A stretch of 23,983 nucleotides of DNA from a virus, in IMG/VR virus record IMGVR_UViG_3300046001_008511, positions 1 to 23,983 of that record; one strand, 5' to 3'. The translations under genes were made by a program, and so were the position numbers. The notes under the pieces were generated by a model, which was not told the origin of the DNA, did not search any database, and saw nothing but the letters and a program-made list of their open reading frames with translations. Below are positions 7,728 to 15,151 of the stretch, piece by piece (position 1 is the first letter of the stretch; each line of letters begins with the position of its first letter).

Positions 7728-8420
7728 ATGACAAGCGATCACCACACAGACGAAAAGTTCGTAGAAAAAAGAAAGCCTAAAAATCCAATTAAATTCAAAA
7801 TCCAATTAAATGATGAACAAAAATTAGCAAAGGAAGAAATATTAAGAAACACAGTTACATTATTAGCAGGTCAAGCAGGTTCCGGAAAAACACTTTTAGC
7901 ATGTCAAATAGGTCTTGAAAGGTTATTTAACCATGAAGCAGAAAAAATTATAATTACCCGCCCCACAGTATCAAAAGAAGAAATTGGATTTCTTCCTGGA
8001 GATTTAAGAGAAAAAATGGATCCTTGGGTTCAACCAATTTATCAAAACATGTTTAATTTATACGATAAGGTAAAAATTGAATCTCTTATTAAAGATGGTA
8101 AAATAGAAATTGTTCCCGTTTCATTTATGAGAGGTAGAACATTCTTAGATAGCGTAGTTATTGTAGATGAAGCACAAAATGTTACTCATGAACAAATGGA
8201 AATGATTGTAACAAGATTAGGATTACGTTCTAAAATGATTATTTGTGGTGATTCAAATCAAACCGATTTAAAACGAAAAGCCGATTCTGGTTTTAAATTC
8301 TTATATACTGCCGCTAAAAAAATAAAAAATTTAGTAGCAATTACTTTAAAAACAAATCATAGAAATCCAATAGTTGAAGATTTAGTATTGCTATATGAGA
8401 ATTCTCCTGTTACTCAATAG
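7728..8420 (+). CDS. phoH: PhoH-like P-loop ATPase
   Basis: A 230-residue protein of the PhoH family, cytoplasmic P-loop NTPases common in marine phages. Walker A is GQAGSGKT (residues 48-55) and Walker B VVIVDEAQ (143-150). The family segment TRPTVSKEEIGFLPGDLREK lies between them, and a C-terminal SNQTDLKR and NHRNP segment follow as in superfamily 1-like ATPases. The first 25 residues are polar and lysine-rich. Family members have been linked to phosphate stress and, in bacteria, to RNA helicase/ribonuclease activity; the role in phages is unsettled. It forms an apparently separate one-gene unit between the capsid terminator and the neck-gene promoter, an unusual place, since it is not a virion gene. 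Confidence 0.93.
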   Translation: MTSDHHTDEKFVEKRKPKNPIKFKIQLNDEQKLAKEEILRNTVTLLAGQAGSGKTLLACQIGLERLFNHEAEKIIITRPTVSKEEIGFLPGDLREKMDPWVQPIYQNMFNLYDKVKIESLIKDGKIEIVPVSFMRGRTFLDSVVIVDEAQNVTHEQMEMIVTRLGLRSKMIICGDSNQTDLKRKADSGFKFLYTAAKKIKNLVAITLKTNHRNPIVEDLVLLYENSPVTQ

Positions 8421-8427
8421 GGTTTTT

Positions 8428-8443
8428 AATATTTATAACAAAA
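8428..8443 (+). promoter_or_regulatory. Putative late promoter before the neck genes
   Basis: AATATTTATAACAAAA, an exact copy of the repeated motif, 23 bases before the ATG at 8451. It would drive the three tightly packed neck and connector genes. Confidence 0.65.
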
Positions 8444-8450
8444 ATATATT

Positions 8451-9629
8451 ATGAATGTACCTATATATGATGGTAATCCTGTTTGGAACAATGATGCTGT
8501 GCCATTTGGTTTTTACAATTCCCAATCCGATTTTACATCAGATGCTGTAAAAGTAGCTAAATTTTGTGCTGCTAGGTTAGGTTATCCTCTAGTAAATATT
8601 GAATTACAATCAAGTTCATTTTTTACCGCTTTTGAGGAAGCTGTAACTATATATGGTAACGAATTATATGCCTATACTATACGAGATAATCAATTAACTC
8701 TTAATGGTATCACTACTGGTAGTAGTTTAAATCAAGCGCTAATTACACCGAGTTTTGAACCAATTGTTGTTTTAACAGAACAATATGGTGAAGAAGCAGG
8801 GTCAGGAGGAAATGTTCCTTACTACTCAGGCTCATTTGTATTAACATCAAGTGTACAAGATTATTCTTTTTCTACTTTTATGACCGCAAGTGGTCTTACA
8901 GGTTCTGCTTATAATTTAGGTCTTGAAGTAAAAAGAGTATTTTATGAAAATCCAATTCCCGCATCTGCTCAATATCTTGATCCTTATTCTGGATTTGGAT
9001 TTGGAGGTGCTATTGCTGCTGGTATAGCAGGATTAGGAGGATTTGGTGGTGGAACTGGATATTTAATGATGCCTTTAAGTTATGATATACAAGTAATTCA
9101 AGCTATTGAAATGAACCAAACTGTTAGATGGAATAACTACAGTTTCGAAATTAAAAATGACAAATTAAGAATATTTCCTATCCCATGGTTTGGAGATGGT
9201 GCAAGTAATGATGAAACCCGAGTATGGTTTGAATATATTTTACGAAATGAAAGAGTAAACAGTTCAGTTCAACAAGCTCCTACCCAAGTAACAAACGTAT
9301 CTAATACCCCATATAATAATCCTAATTATAATTTTATTAATTCAGTTGGTAGACAATGGATTTTTGAATATACATTAGCATTATCAAAAGAAATGTTAGG
9401 GTATGTAAGAGGTAAATATAGTAGTATTCCTATTCCCAACGCTGAAGTTAACTTAAATCAAGGTGATTTATTAGCAGCAGCTACAGCAGAAAAATCACAA
9501 TTAATAGAAAGATTAAGAGCATATTTTGATGAAACTTCAAGACAATCTCTATTAAATAGAAGAGCAGCTGAAGCAGAATCTAAAATGATTGAACTACAAC
9601 AAGTTCCCTATACAATTTATATAGCGTAA
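8451..9629 (+). CDS. 13: Neck protein, gp13-like
   Basis: A 392-residue protein that I assign to the neck (head completion) family related to T4 gp13, which binds the portal and, with gp14, closes the filled head. Supporting segments are the N-terminal AARLGYPLVNIELQ with FEEAVTIYGNE, and the C-terminal WIFEYTLALSKEMLGYVRGK followed by PIPNAEVNLNQGDLL. These match what I know of gp13-like proteins from marine T4-like phages rather than T4 itself. Residues 179-208 are a Gly-rich, hydrophobic insertion. The genes at 9631 and 10161 follow with almost no spacing, forming a neck operon. T4 gp13 is shorter (309 aa). The specific name is less certain than the neck role. Confidence 0.72.
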   Translation: MNVPIYDGNPVWNNDAVPFGFYNSQSDFTSDAVKVAKFCAARLGYPLVNIELQSSSFFTAFEEAVTIYGNELYAYTIRDNQLTLNGITTGSSLNQALITPSFEPIVVLTEQYGEEAGSGGNVPYYSGSFVLTSSVQDYSFSTFMTASGLTGSAYNLGLEVKRVFYENPIPASAQYLDPYSGFGFGGAIAAGIAGLGGFGGGTGYLMMPLSYDIQVIQAIEMNQTVRWNNYSFEIKNDKLRIFPIPWFGDGASNDETRVWFEYILRNERVNSSVQQAPTQVTNVSNTPYNNPNYNFINSVGRQWIFEYTLALSKEMLGYVRGKYSSIPIPNAEVNLNQGDLLAAATAEKSQLIERLRAYFDETSRQSLLNRRAAEAESKMIELQQVPYTIYIA

Positions 9630-9630
9630 T

Positions 9631-10161
9631 ATGGCAATGTACACCGGAATGAGAGATGTTTCTCTCATGAGAAAATTTAACAGAGAATTGATGGGTAATA
9701 TTATTACTCAACAATGTGCTATATATCAATTTAAATTAGAGGAAACTAAAGTAAACATATACGGTGAAGCTGCTGAAGAAAAATATTATAATGGTCCTTT
9801 CTTATTTAATGTTTTAATAAACAGAGAAAATCAAAACTATCCAACTCAAATGGAAAGTGTAGGATTTGAACAAGGAATTGAATTCTATTTCTTTAGAGAT
9901 GATCTAGTAGATGCTAATATTGTTCCTCAAGTAGGAGATATTATCTTATATCAAGAAGCATATTATGGTGTTCAAAGCACAGTAGCAAATCAATATTGGG
10001 GTGGTAAAAATCCACAATATCCTAATAATGATTCTGATGGTCAACCAAACCCATTAAATCCAGGTTTAAATGAATTTGGTAATAACTTATCAATATTAGT
10101 AGGAACATATTACATACCAGCTGATAAAGTTGCTATATCACCTTATTACGAACGATTCTAA
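9631..10161 (+). CDS. 14: Neck protein, gp14-like
   Basis: A 176-residue protein located one base after the gp13-like gene. In T4-like phages gp14 joins gp13 to complete the head so that tails can attach. Residues 12-55 (RKFNRELMGNIITQQCAIYQ and ETKVNIYGEAAEEKYY) resemble gp14-like proteins of marine phages, in which an arm segment is followed by TKxNIYGE. The rest is beta-rich with many aromatic residues. It is shorter than T4 gp14 (256 aa). The stop codon shares one base with the next start (TAATG), so translation of the two is likely coupled. Assignment rests on weak sequence memory plus gene order. Confidence 0.6.
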   Translation: MAMYTGMRDVSLMRKFNRELMGNIITQQCAIYQFKLEETKVNIYGEAAEEKYYNGPFLFNVLINRENQNYPTQMESVGFEQGIEFYFFRDDLVDANIVPQVGDIILYQEAYYGVQSTVANQYWGGKNPQYPNNDSDGQPNPLNPGLNEFGNNLSILVGTYYIPADKVAISPYYERF

Positions 10162-11105
10162 TGGCAAATCCAAGAAAACCAATCCCAAAGTCTCAAAAGG
10201 CTATTAGTGCTGAAAAAACAATCCCATTTGAAGGTATTGAAAATAGAGGTAAATTAGGTAATCCTAATGCCTCTAATGAAAATGTTAACCCTAATTATCA
10301 AGAAACTGGCATATCGGTTAACAGATCAACTCAAATGAGTTTTAAAGAAGATGACACTAAACAATTTAATGTTGGACTTAAAGATATAGATGAAGCAGTT
10401 TTTTATTATTTTCAAAATGTAATTAGACCTTTTGTATATCAAAATGGCACACGAAGAGAAGTACCTATTATCTATGGTGCCCCCGAAAGATGGAAATCAT
10501 TCCAACGTGATGGGTATTATAGAGATAAAAATGGTGCCATCATGTTACCTATTATTGTAATTAAAAGAGATACAATTACTAAAGATAGAAGTGTAGCAAA
10601 TAAATTAGATGCTAATAGCCCTAATTTATATGGTACATTCTCTAAACAATTTAGCCCTAAAAACTTTTATAGTAATTTTGCTACTTTAAATAATAGAAAA
10701 CCTGTAGAGGTATTTCATGTTGTAGCACAACCTTCTTATGTCACATTAGAATATAGCTGTCTTATCCAAACTTATTATATGGAACAGTTAAATAAAGTAA
10801 TAGAAGCATGTGAGTACGCCTCGGATTCATATTGGGGTAATCCTGAAAGATTTCAATTTAGAGCTTTTATTGATAGTTTTGCTACTGCTACTGAATTAAC
10901 AGTTAATGAAGATAGATTAGTAAAAGGTACTTTTAATATAAGATTAAGAGGATATATTATTCCTGATACAATTCAAAATGAATTAAATTCAATGAAAAAA
11001 TATAATTCTAAAGCAAAAATTACAATTACATCAGAAGCTGTTAGTAATATTAATGAACCCTTTATTAATTACAATCCTCCTCAAGAAGGTAGAACTAGAA
11101 TATAA
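10161..11105 (+). CDS. 15: Tail sheath stabilizer / terminator, gp15-like
   Basis: A 314-residue protein. T4 gp15 forms the hexameric cap on the finished tail and docks it to the neck. Features parallel to T4 gp15 are REVPIIYGAPERW (T4: RVPITYASKEHF), then LPIIVIKR, then VTLEYSCLIQTYYMEQLNKV (T4: MIYELSIFTRYEDDMFQIVE), and finally TFNIRLRGYIIPD (T4: SLTFEVNGWMYPP), all in the same order. The first ~80 residues are polar and probably flexible. It contains FRAFIDSF (233-240), repeated in the protein at 17836. It overlaps the preceding stop by one base and ends the neck unit. Confidence 0.72.
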   Translation: MANPRKPIPKSQKAISAEKTIPFEGIENRGKLGNPNASNENVNPNYQETGISVNRSTQMSFKEDDTKQFNVGLKDIDEAVFYYFQNVIRPFVYQNGTRREVPIIYGAPERWKSFQRDGYYRDKNGAIMLPIIVIKRDTITKDRSVANKLDANSPNLYGTFSKQFSPKNFYSNFATLNNRKPVEVFHVVAQPSYVTLEYSCLIQTYYMEQLNKVIEACEYASDSYWGNPERFQFRAFIDSFATATELTVNEDRLVKGTFNIRLRGYIIPDTIQNELNSMKKYNSKAKITITSEAVSNINEPFINYNPPQEGRTRI

Positions 11106-11122
11106 TTTTAAATAAACATATC

Positions 11123-11138
11123 CATATTTATAATAAAC
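11123..11138 (+). promoter_or_regulatory. Putative late promoter before the 83-aa gene
   Basis: CATATTTATAATAAAC, two end-position differences from the repeated motif, 28 bases before the ATG at 11151. Confidence 0.55.
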
Positions 11139-11150
11139 AAAAAACACTAT

Positions 11151-11402
11151 ATGTCAGTTACAAATTTAACACCAGAAGAATTAAAAGTCCTTCAAGAATA
11201 CCAAAACGAAAATAATGAAATAGTTGCCGGATTAGGTACAATTGAATTAACAATCGATAATTTAAATTCTCAAAAAATAGAGTTATTAGAAAAGTTTAAA
11301 AAACTCCAAACACAACAAACCCAAACTGCTAAAGAATTACAAGCTAAATATGGGGATGGTAACATAAACCTGGAAACAGGAGAAATTAGTGCGTTGGAAT
11401 AG
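11151..11402 (+). CDS. Small coiled-coil protein between connector and sheath genes (83 aa)
   Basis: No named function. Residues 6-66 are a continuous helical, heptad-like region (LTPEELKVLQEYQNENNEIV and onward), Gln- and Glu-rich, so a coiled-coil oligomer is likely. The C-terminus has AKYGDGNINLETGEI, which I recall as a common ending of small conserved proteins near tail genes in marine myoviruses. It has its own promoter-like motif upstream and another directly after it, so it appears to be transcribed as a late gene. A virion or tail-assembly accessory role is inferred from position only. Confidence 0.72.
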   Translation: MSVTNLTPEELKVLQEYQNENNEIVAGLGTIELTIDNLNSQKIELLEKFKKLQTQQTQTAKELQAKYGDGNINLETGEISALE

Positions 11403-11420
11403 ATTTTTGAGATATTTTCT

Positions 11421-11436
11421 AATATTTATAACAAAA
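11421..11436 (+). promoter_or_regulatory. Putative late promoter before the sheath gene
   Basis: AATATTTATAACAAAA, an exact motif copy, 43 bases before the sheath ATG, the longest leader in the set. Confidence 0.65.
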
Positions 11437-11463
11437 TAATATTAAAAAATAATATAAACAACA

Positions 11464-13494
11464 ATGGCAGAAACATTATTATCTCCAGGTGTATTAGCAA
11501 GAGAAAACGATTCATCATTTATTGGTGCTAGACCCGTAACCTATGGTGCGGCTATTATTGGACCTGCAGTAATGGGTCCTGTTAATATCCCAACAGCAGT
11601 ATCTACATTTTCTCAATACGAAGCTATTTTTGGTGGCACAGTAGAAAGTGGATCCCAATTTTACACTTATTTAAATTCAATTGCAGCAAGAAATTATTTT
11701 GCTCAAGGGGGTGAATCTTTATTAATAACTAGAGTTGTTACAGGTTCATTCACAGAAGCAACTAGCTCAATCGGAAGTAAACGTACCTCAGGTGCTATAC
11801 TAGGTGGATTGAATGCTCTTTCATCTTCAATTGTTTCCTCTCCAAACATTACAGGTAGTACAGGTGGTACTTCAACTAACTTAGTTACAACAACAAGTGG
11901 TGGTGGAACTGGAGCAATAGCAACCGTATCTGTAGCTCCACAAGCTAACACTGCTACCGTGTCAAATATTACAGCTGTAACATTTACTTCACCAGGTTCA
12001 GGATATGCAGTAGGTGATACTATTACAATAGCATCCGCTTCATTAGGTGCTACAGAAGCAGGAGGAACTAATTTAAATTTCCTAGTAGAAGCTAGTGATT
12101 TAGCTTACACTTCATCTTTCACATTAAAAACAATTTCTGAAGGTGTAATTATGAACAACTCTCAAATAGTTGATGGTGCAAATGGAACTTTAACAAGTGG
12201 TTCAAATTACAACATTAGATGGGAAGTAGCTTCAGTTAACACATCTTCAGGCCAATTTTCATTATTAATTAGAAGAGGTAACGATACAAATAATCAAAAA
12301 GCAGTATTAGAAACTTATAATAACTTATCATTAGATCCAACAGCTGCTAATTATATTGGTAACGCAATTGGTGATACTTACTTTACAGTAGAACAAGATG
12401 GTGTTGATACCTATGTTAAAACAAATGGTAACTATCCAAACAGAAGTGCTTACGTTTACGTAGAATCTGTTAATTTACCAACCCCATCATATTTTGATAA
12501 TGATGGTGTAGCTAAACCACAATTCACAGCTTCATTACCTCAAGTATCATCAGGTTCATTTGGTGGTGCTACAGGAACAAATTATGTAAATAATGATGCT
12601 AAATTTAACGAAAATATAACATCAACAAATACACAAGGTATTTCAGCTGCAAGTTATACTCAAGCAATTAGCTTACTTTCAAACTCTGATGATTATCAAT
12701 TCAACGTAATTGCCGCTCCAGGTTTAATTAGTACTTTACATGCTTCCGCAGTTAACTCAATAGTTAGCTTAGCACAAGGAAGAACCGATTGTATCGCTGT
12801 AATTGATTTGGTACCGTATAATTCAACGATAAATACAGTAACAAACGCGGTATCAGCATATGATAGTTCATACGCAGCTACTTACTGGCCTTGGTTGCAA
12901 ACATTAGATGCAGCAACAGGACAAACAGTTTGGGCACCAGCTTCAACTTATATCCCAGGAGTATATGCATTTACAGATGCTTCATCAGACCCATGGTTCG
13001 CACCTGCAGGTTTAATTAGAGGAGCTCTAGGAAGTGTAATTAGAGCTGAAAGAAAATTAACAGCTGGAAATAGAGATACATTATACGAAGCAAATGTTAA
13101 CCCAATTGCAACATTCCCAGGAACTGGTACTGTAGTATTTGGACAAAAAACATTACAGAAAAAAGCTTCTGCTTTAGATAGAGTAAATGTAAGAAGATTA
13201 TTAATCGCTCTTAAAGGATATATCAGTCAAGTATCTGATAACTTGGTATTTGAACAAAATACAATTGCTACAAGAAATAATTTCTTAAGCCAAGTTAACC
13301 CATACTTAGAATCAGTACAACAAAGACAAGGTTTGTATGCTTTCAAAGTAGTAATGGATGATACAAACAATACACCTGATGTAATTGATAGAAATGAATT
13401 AGTAGGTCAGATTTATTTACAACCAACTAAAACAGCAGAATTTATAATCCTAGACTTTAATGTACTTCCAACAGGAGCTACATTCCCAGGATAA
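11464..13494 (+). CDS. 18: Tail sheath protein, gp18-like
   Basis: The 676-residue contractile sheath subunit (T4 gp18, 659 aa). The N-terminus (LLSPGVLARENDSSFIGARP, then GAAIIGPAVMGPVN, then FGG and YLNSIAARNYFAQGG) is typical for sheath proteins and carries the arm that links subunits. The C-terminal domain from ~570 (ALDRVNVRRLLIALKGYI) to the end (VGQIYLQPTKTAEFIILDF) is the most conserved inner part that contacts the tube. Residues ~120-215 are a Ser/Thr/Gly-rich insertion with GSGYAVGDTITI at 178-189, a motif seen in beta-rich surface modules of phage structural proteins. Sheath contraction drives the tube through the cell envelope. Confidence 0.95.
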   Translation: MAETLLSPGVLARENDSSFIGARPVTYGAAIIGPAVMGPVNIPTAVSTFSQYEAIFGGTVESGSQFYTYLNSIAARNYFAQGGESLLITRVVTGSFTEATSSIGSKRTSGAILGGLNALSSSIVSSPNITGSTGGTSTNLVTTTSGGGTGAIATVSVAPQANTATVSNITAVTFTSPGSGYAVGDTITIASASLGATEAGGTNLNFLVEASDLAYTSSFTLKTISEGVIMNNSQIVDGANGTLTSGSNYNIRWEVASVNTSSGQFSLLIRRGNDTNNQKAVLETYNNLSLDPTAANYIGNAIGDTYFTVEQDGVDTYVKTNGNYPNRSAYVYVESVNLPTPSYFDNDGVAKPQFTASLPQVSSGSFGGATGTNYVNNDAKFNENITSTNTQGISAASYTQAISLLSNSDDYQFNVIAAPGLISTLHASAVNSIVSLAQGRTDCIAVIDLVPYNSTINTVTNAVSAYDSSYAATYWPWLQTLDAATGQTVWAPASTYIPGVYAFTDASSDPWFAPAGLIRGALGSVIRAERKLTAGNRDTLYEANVNPIATFPGTGTVVFGQKTLQKKASALDRVNVRRLLIALKGYISQVSDNLVFEQNTIATRNNFLSQVNPYLESVQQRQGLYAFKVVMDDTNNTPDVIDRNELVGQIYLQPTKTAEFIILDFNVLPTGATFPG

Positions 13495-13509
13495 AAAATT
13501 AAAATAACT

Positions 13510-13525
13510 AATATTTATAATAAAA
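13510..13525 (+). promoter_or_regulatory. Putative late promoter before the tube gene
   Basis: AATATTTATAATAAAA, an exact motif copy, 34 bases before the tube ATG. It allows tube expression to be set independently of the sheath. Confidence 0.65.
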
Positions 13526-13543
13526 TAAATAATATATAACAAA

Positions 13544-14032
13544 ATGGCAGTATTAGACCCAAACGAAATATTTTTTACAGCATTCGAACCAAAACAAAAG
13601 AATAGATTTATTCTTTATGTAGATGGGATTCCTTCATACCAAATTAAAGGTATGGGAGCTGTAACATTAACACAAGGTACAGTAGCTTTAAATCACATTA
13701 ATGTTCAACGATTTGTAAAGGGTAAATCAACTTGGGGGACTATTCAAATGACTTTATTTGATCCAATCACTCCTTCAGGAGCTCAAGCCGTAATGGAATG
13801 GGTACGTTTACACCACGAATCTGTAACAGGTAGAGATGGATATAGTGATTTCTACAAAAAAGACCTTACATTAGATGTATTAGGACCAGTAGGAGACATC
13901 GTATCTGAATGGATTATTAAAGGAGCAATTATCACAGAAGCCAATTTTGGTGATTATAACTGGGATACAGAAAACGCTGCTCAAGAACTTACAGTAACAG
14001 TTCAACCTGATTATTGTATCTTAAACTTCTAA
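13544..14032 (+). CDS. 19: Tail tube protein, gp19-like
   Basis: A 162-residue protein, almost the same length as T4 gp19 (163 aa). It stacks as hexameric rings to form the inner tail tube through which DNA passes. Features are the N-terminal DPNEIFFTAFEPKQKNRFIL, VDGIPSYQIKG, the central WGTIQMTLFDPITPSGAQAV with VMEWVRLHHE, and the C-terminal beta-strand region ELTVTVQPDYCILNF. Its place right after the sheath gene is the usual arrangement. A strong terminator follows, so this is a one-gene unit between the motif at 13510 and that terminator. Confidence 0.95.
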   Translation: MAVLDPNEIFFTAFEPKQKNRFILYVDGIPSYQIKGMGAVTLTQGTVALNHINVQRFVKGKSTWGTIQMTLFDPITPSGAQAVMEWVRLHHESVTGRDGYSDFYKKDLTLDVLGPVGDIVSEWIIKGAIITEANFGDYNWDTENAAQELTVTVQPDYCILNF

Positions 14033-14062
14033 GAAACTTATCCCCGCTTTTTTTCAAAAATT

Positions 14063-14088
14063 GCTTGGCTTCGGCCAAGCTTTTTTTT
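14063..14088 (+). terminator. Rho-independent terminator after the tube gene
   Basis: A 7-bp perfect stem (GCTTGGC / GCCAAGC) closed by a TTCG tetraloop is followed by eight T. This is the strongest terminator in the window, 30 bases after the tube stop codon. Confidence 0.95.
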
Positions 14089-14093
14089 ATGTT

Positions 14094-14109
14094 CATATGT
14101 ATAATAAAA
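14094..14109 (+). promoter_or_regulatory. Putative late promoter before the chaperone gene (variant motif)
   Basis: CATATGTATAATAAAA, which differs from the repeated motif by C at position 1 and G at position 6, lies just after the tube terminator and 42 bases before the ATG at 14136. The same T-to-G change occurs in the copy before phoH. Confidence 0.5.
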
Positions 14110-14135
14110 CAACCGTTATTAATTAAATAAAGATT

Positions 14136-14864
14136 ATGGCCGAATTTAAGTTCCCTACTGAAGAAGTAGAATTGCCTTCAAGAGGATTATTATATCCTAA
14201 AGAGTCTCCTTTATCAAAAGGTAAAGTAGAAATCAAATACATGACTGCTAAGGAAGAAGATATTTTAACTAACCAATCCTATATTCAAAATGGTACTGTG
14301 TTAGATAAATTATTACAATCTTTAATTGTAAATAAAGATATTAGTACTGATGATTTATTTGTAGGAGATAAAAATGCTTTATATATCGCTGCTCGTATTT
14401 TAGGATATGGTAAAGAATATAATGTTAGAATAGCAGGTAAAGATCAAACAATTGATTTAACTACTTTAGAACCTAAAGAAATTGACTTTTCTATATTAGA
14501 AAATGGAAAAAATGAATTTAGCTATGTATTAGAAAATACAGGTACAGTTTTAACTTTTAAATTACTTAATGGTAAAGATGAAAAAGCCATTGATAGAGAA
14601 GTAGCTGGATTAAAAAAATTAAATCCTTTAACTTCTAGTGAATTAACTACTCGTCTAAAACACATGATTACCTCAGTTGATGGTAATGAAGAAAAAAAAG
14701 ATATTAGAGATTTTGTAGATAACTACTTTCTAGCAAAAGATGCTAGAGCTTTTAGAGAGTATGTTAGAAATATTCAACCTGATATCAACATGAATGTTAT
14801 TTTGGATAGTGGTGAGGAGGCTACTTTGCCTATTGGGCTTAACTTTTTTTGGCCTGACGCCTAA
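14136..14864 (+). CDS. Tail assembly chaperone-like protein, upstream frame
   Basis: A 242-residue protein between tube and tape measure genes, the place where long-tailed phages encode tail assembly chaperones, which coat the tape measure during tail building. In T4-like phages proteins with a similar start (VELPSRGLLYP, here 11-21) are annotated as gp26-type baseplate hub assembly proteins, so that is the alternative name. Residues 34-100 (YMTAKEEDILTNQSYIQNGT, DKLLQSLIV, KNALYIAARILGYGKEY) are the recognisable part. The frame ends LPIGLNFFWPDA and then a TAA. Just before the stop are AGGAGG (14815-14820) and a run of seven T (14844-14850). The next frame (+1) continues with what appears to be the C-terminal domain of the same protein; see the entry at 14863. 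Confidence 0.68.
   Translation: MAEFKFPTEEVELPSRGLLYPKESPLSKGKVEIKYMTAKEEDILTNQSYIQNGTVLDKLLQSLIVNKDISTDDLFVGDKNALYIAARILGYGKEYNVRIAGKDQTIDLTTLEPKEIDFSILENGKNEFSYVLENTGTVLTFKLLNGKDEKAIDREVAGLKKLNPLTSSELTTRLKHMITSVDGNEEKKDIRDFVDNYFLAKDARAFREYVRNIQPDINMNVILDSGEEATLPIGLNFFWPDA
14811..14864 (+). promoter_or_regulatory. Candidate programmed frameshift region (+1)
   Basis: The end of the chaperone frame holds AGGAGG, then after 23 bases a run of seven T read as TTT TTT TGG, then a three-pair mini-hairpin GGC-CTGAC-GCC, then GCC TAA. The seven T allow a tRNA on TTT to re-pair perfectly after a +1 step. A +1 step at GCC TAA is the second option. By my count bases 14811-14888 are about half G+C, clearly above the surroundings. 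No database or experiment supports this; a sequencing indel in the T run would look the same. Confidence 0.4.
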
Positions 14865-15150
14865 TTCCGCTCCCGAGTTCCGAAAATCTTTATTTTCACA
14901 AATCCATAGTATAGTATTCCATGGAAAAGGTGGATATGATTTTGGTACTATATACAATATGCCCATTTGGTTGCGTAAATTTACCTTATTTGAAATGAAT
15001 AATTTCTATACCGACCAAAATGAACAAAGAGAAAAATCCAATAAAGGTAATAAAAATGCTACCAATATGGTTAATTCCGATGGTACAGTTAATACCCCTG
15101 CTTTTTTAGCTGCCTCTAAGCAATACAAAGGTAAAACAGATTATAAGTAA
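14863..15150 (+). CDS. Downstream (+1) frame of the chaperone gene, C-terminal domain
   Basis: An open frame whose meaningful part starts at about 14863: NSAPEFRKSLFSQIHSIVFH, then GKGGYDFGTIYNMPIWLRKF, then a polar Lys/Asn-rich tail. The GGYDF...YNMPIWLRKF pattern looks like a conserved domain. The only ATG before it in this frame (14794) lies inside the previous gene and would add 23 residues of nonsense-like hydrophobic sequence. The next ATG (14959) would cut the domain in half, leaving 63 residues. I therefore infer it is made as a fusion with the upstream frame: either proposed shift site gives a 337-residue product. The alternative is a single-base assembly error splitting one normal gene. 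The start given is the first codon after a shift at the upstream stop. Confidence 0.6.
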   Translation, partial: NSAPEFRKSLFSQIHSIVFHGKGGYDFGTIYNMPIWLRKFTLFEMNNFYTDQNEQREKSNKGNKNATNMVNSDGTVNTPAFLAASKQYKGKTDYK

Positions 15151-15151
15151 T

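Noticed and set aside
11703-11951. Minus-strand frame of 82 codons opposite the sheath gene
   Set aside because: Pro/Val/Ala-rich sequence created by the Ser/Thr/Gly codons of the sheath insertion; no leader or family match.
14794-14862. ATG-initiated version of the downstream chaperone frame
   Set aside because: The first 23 residues are hydrophobic antisense-like sequence in the shadow of the upstream gene, with no leader; independent initiation there is less likely than a frameshift or an indel.
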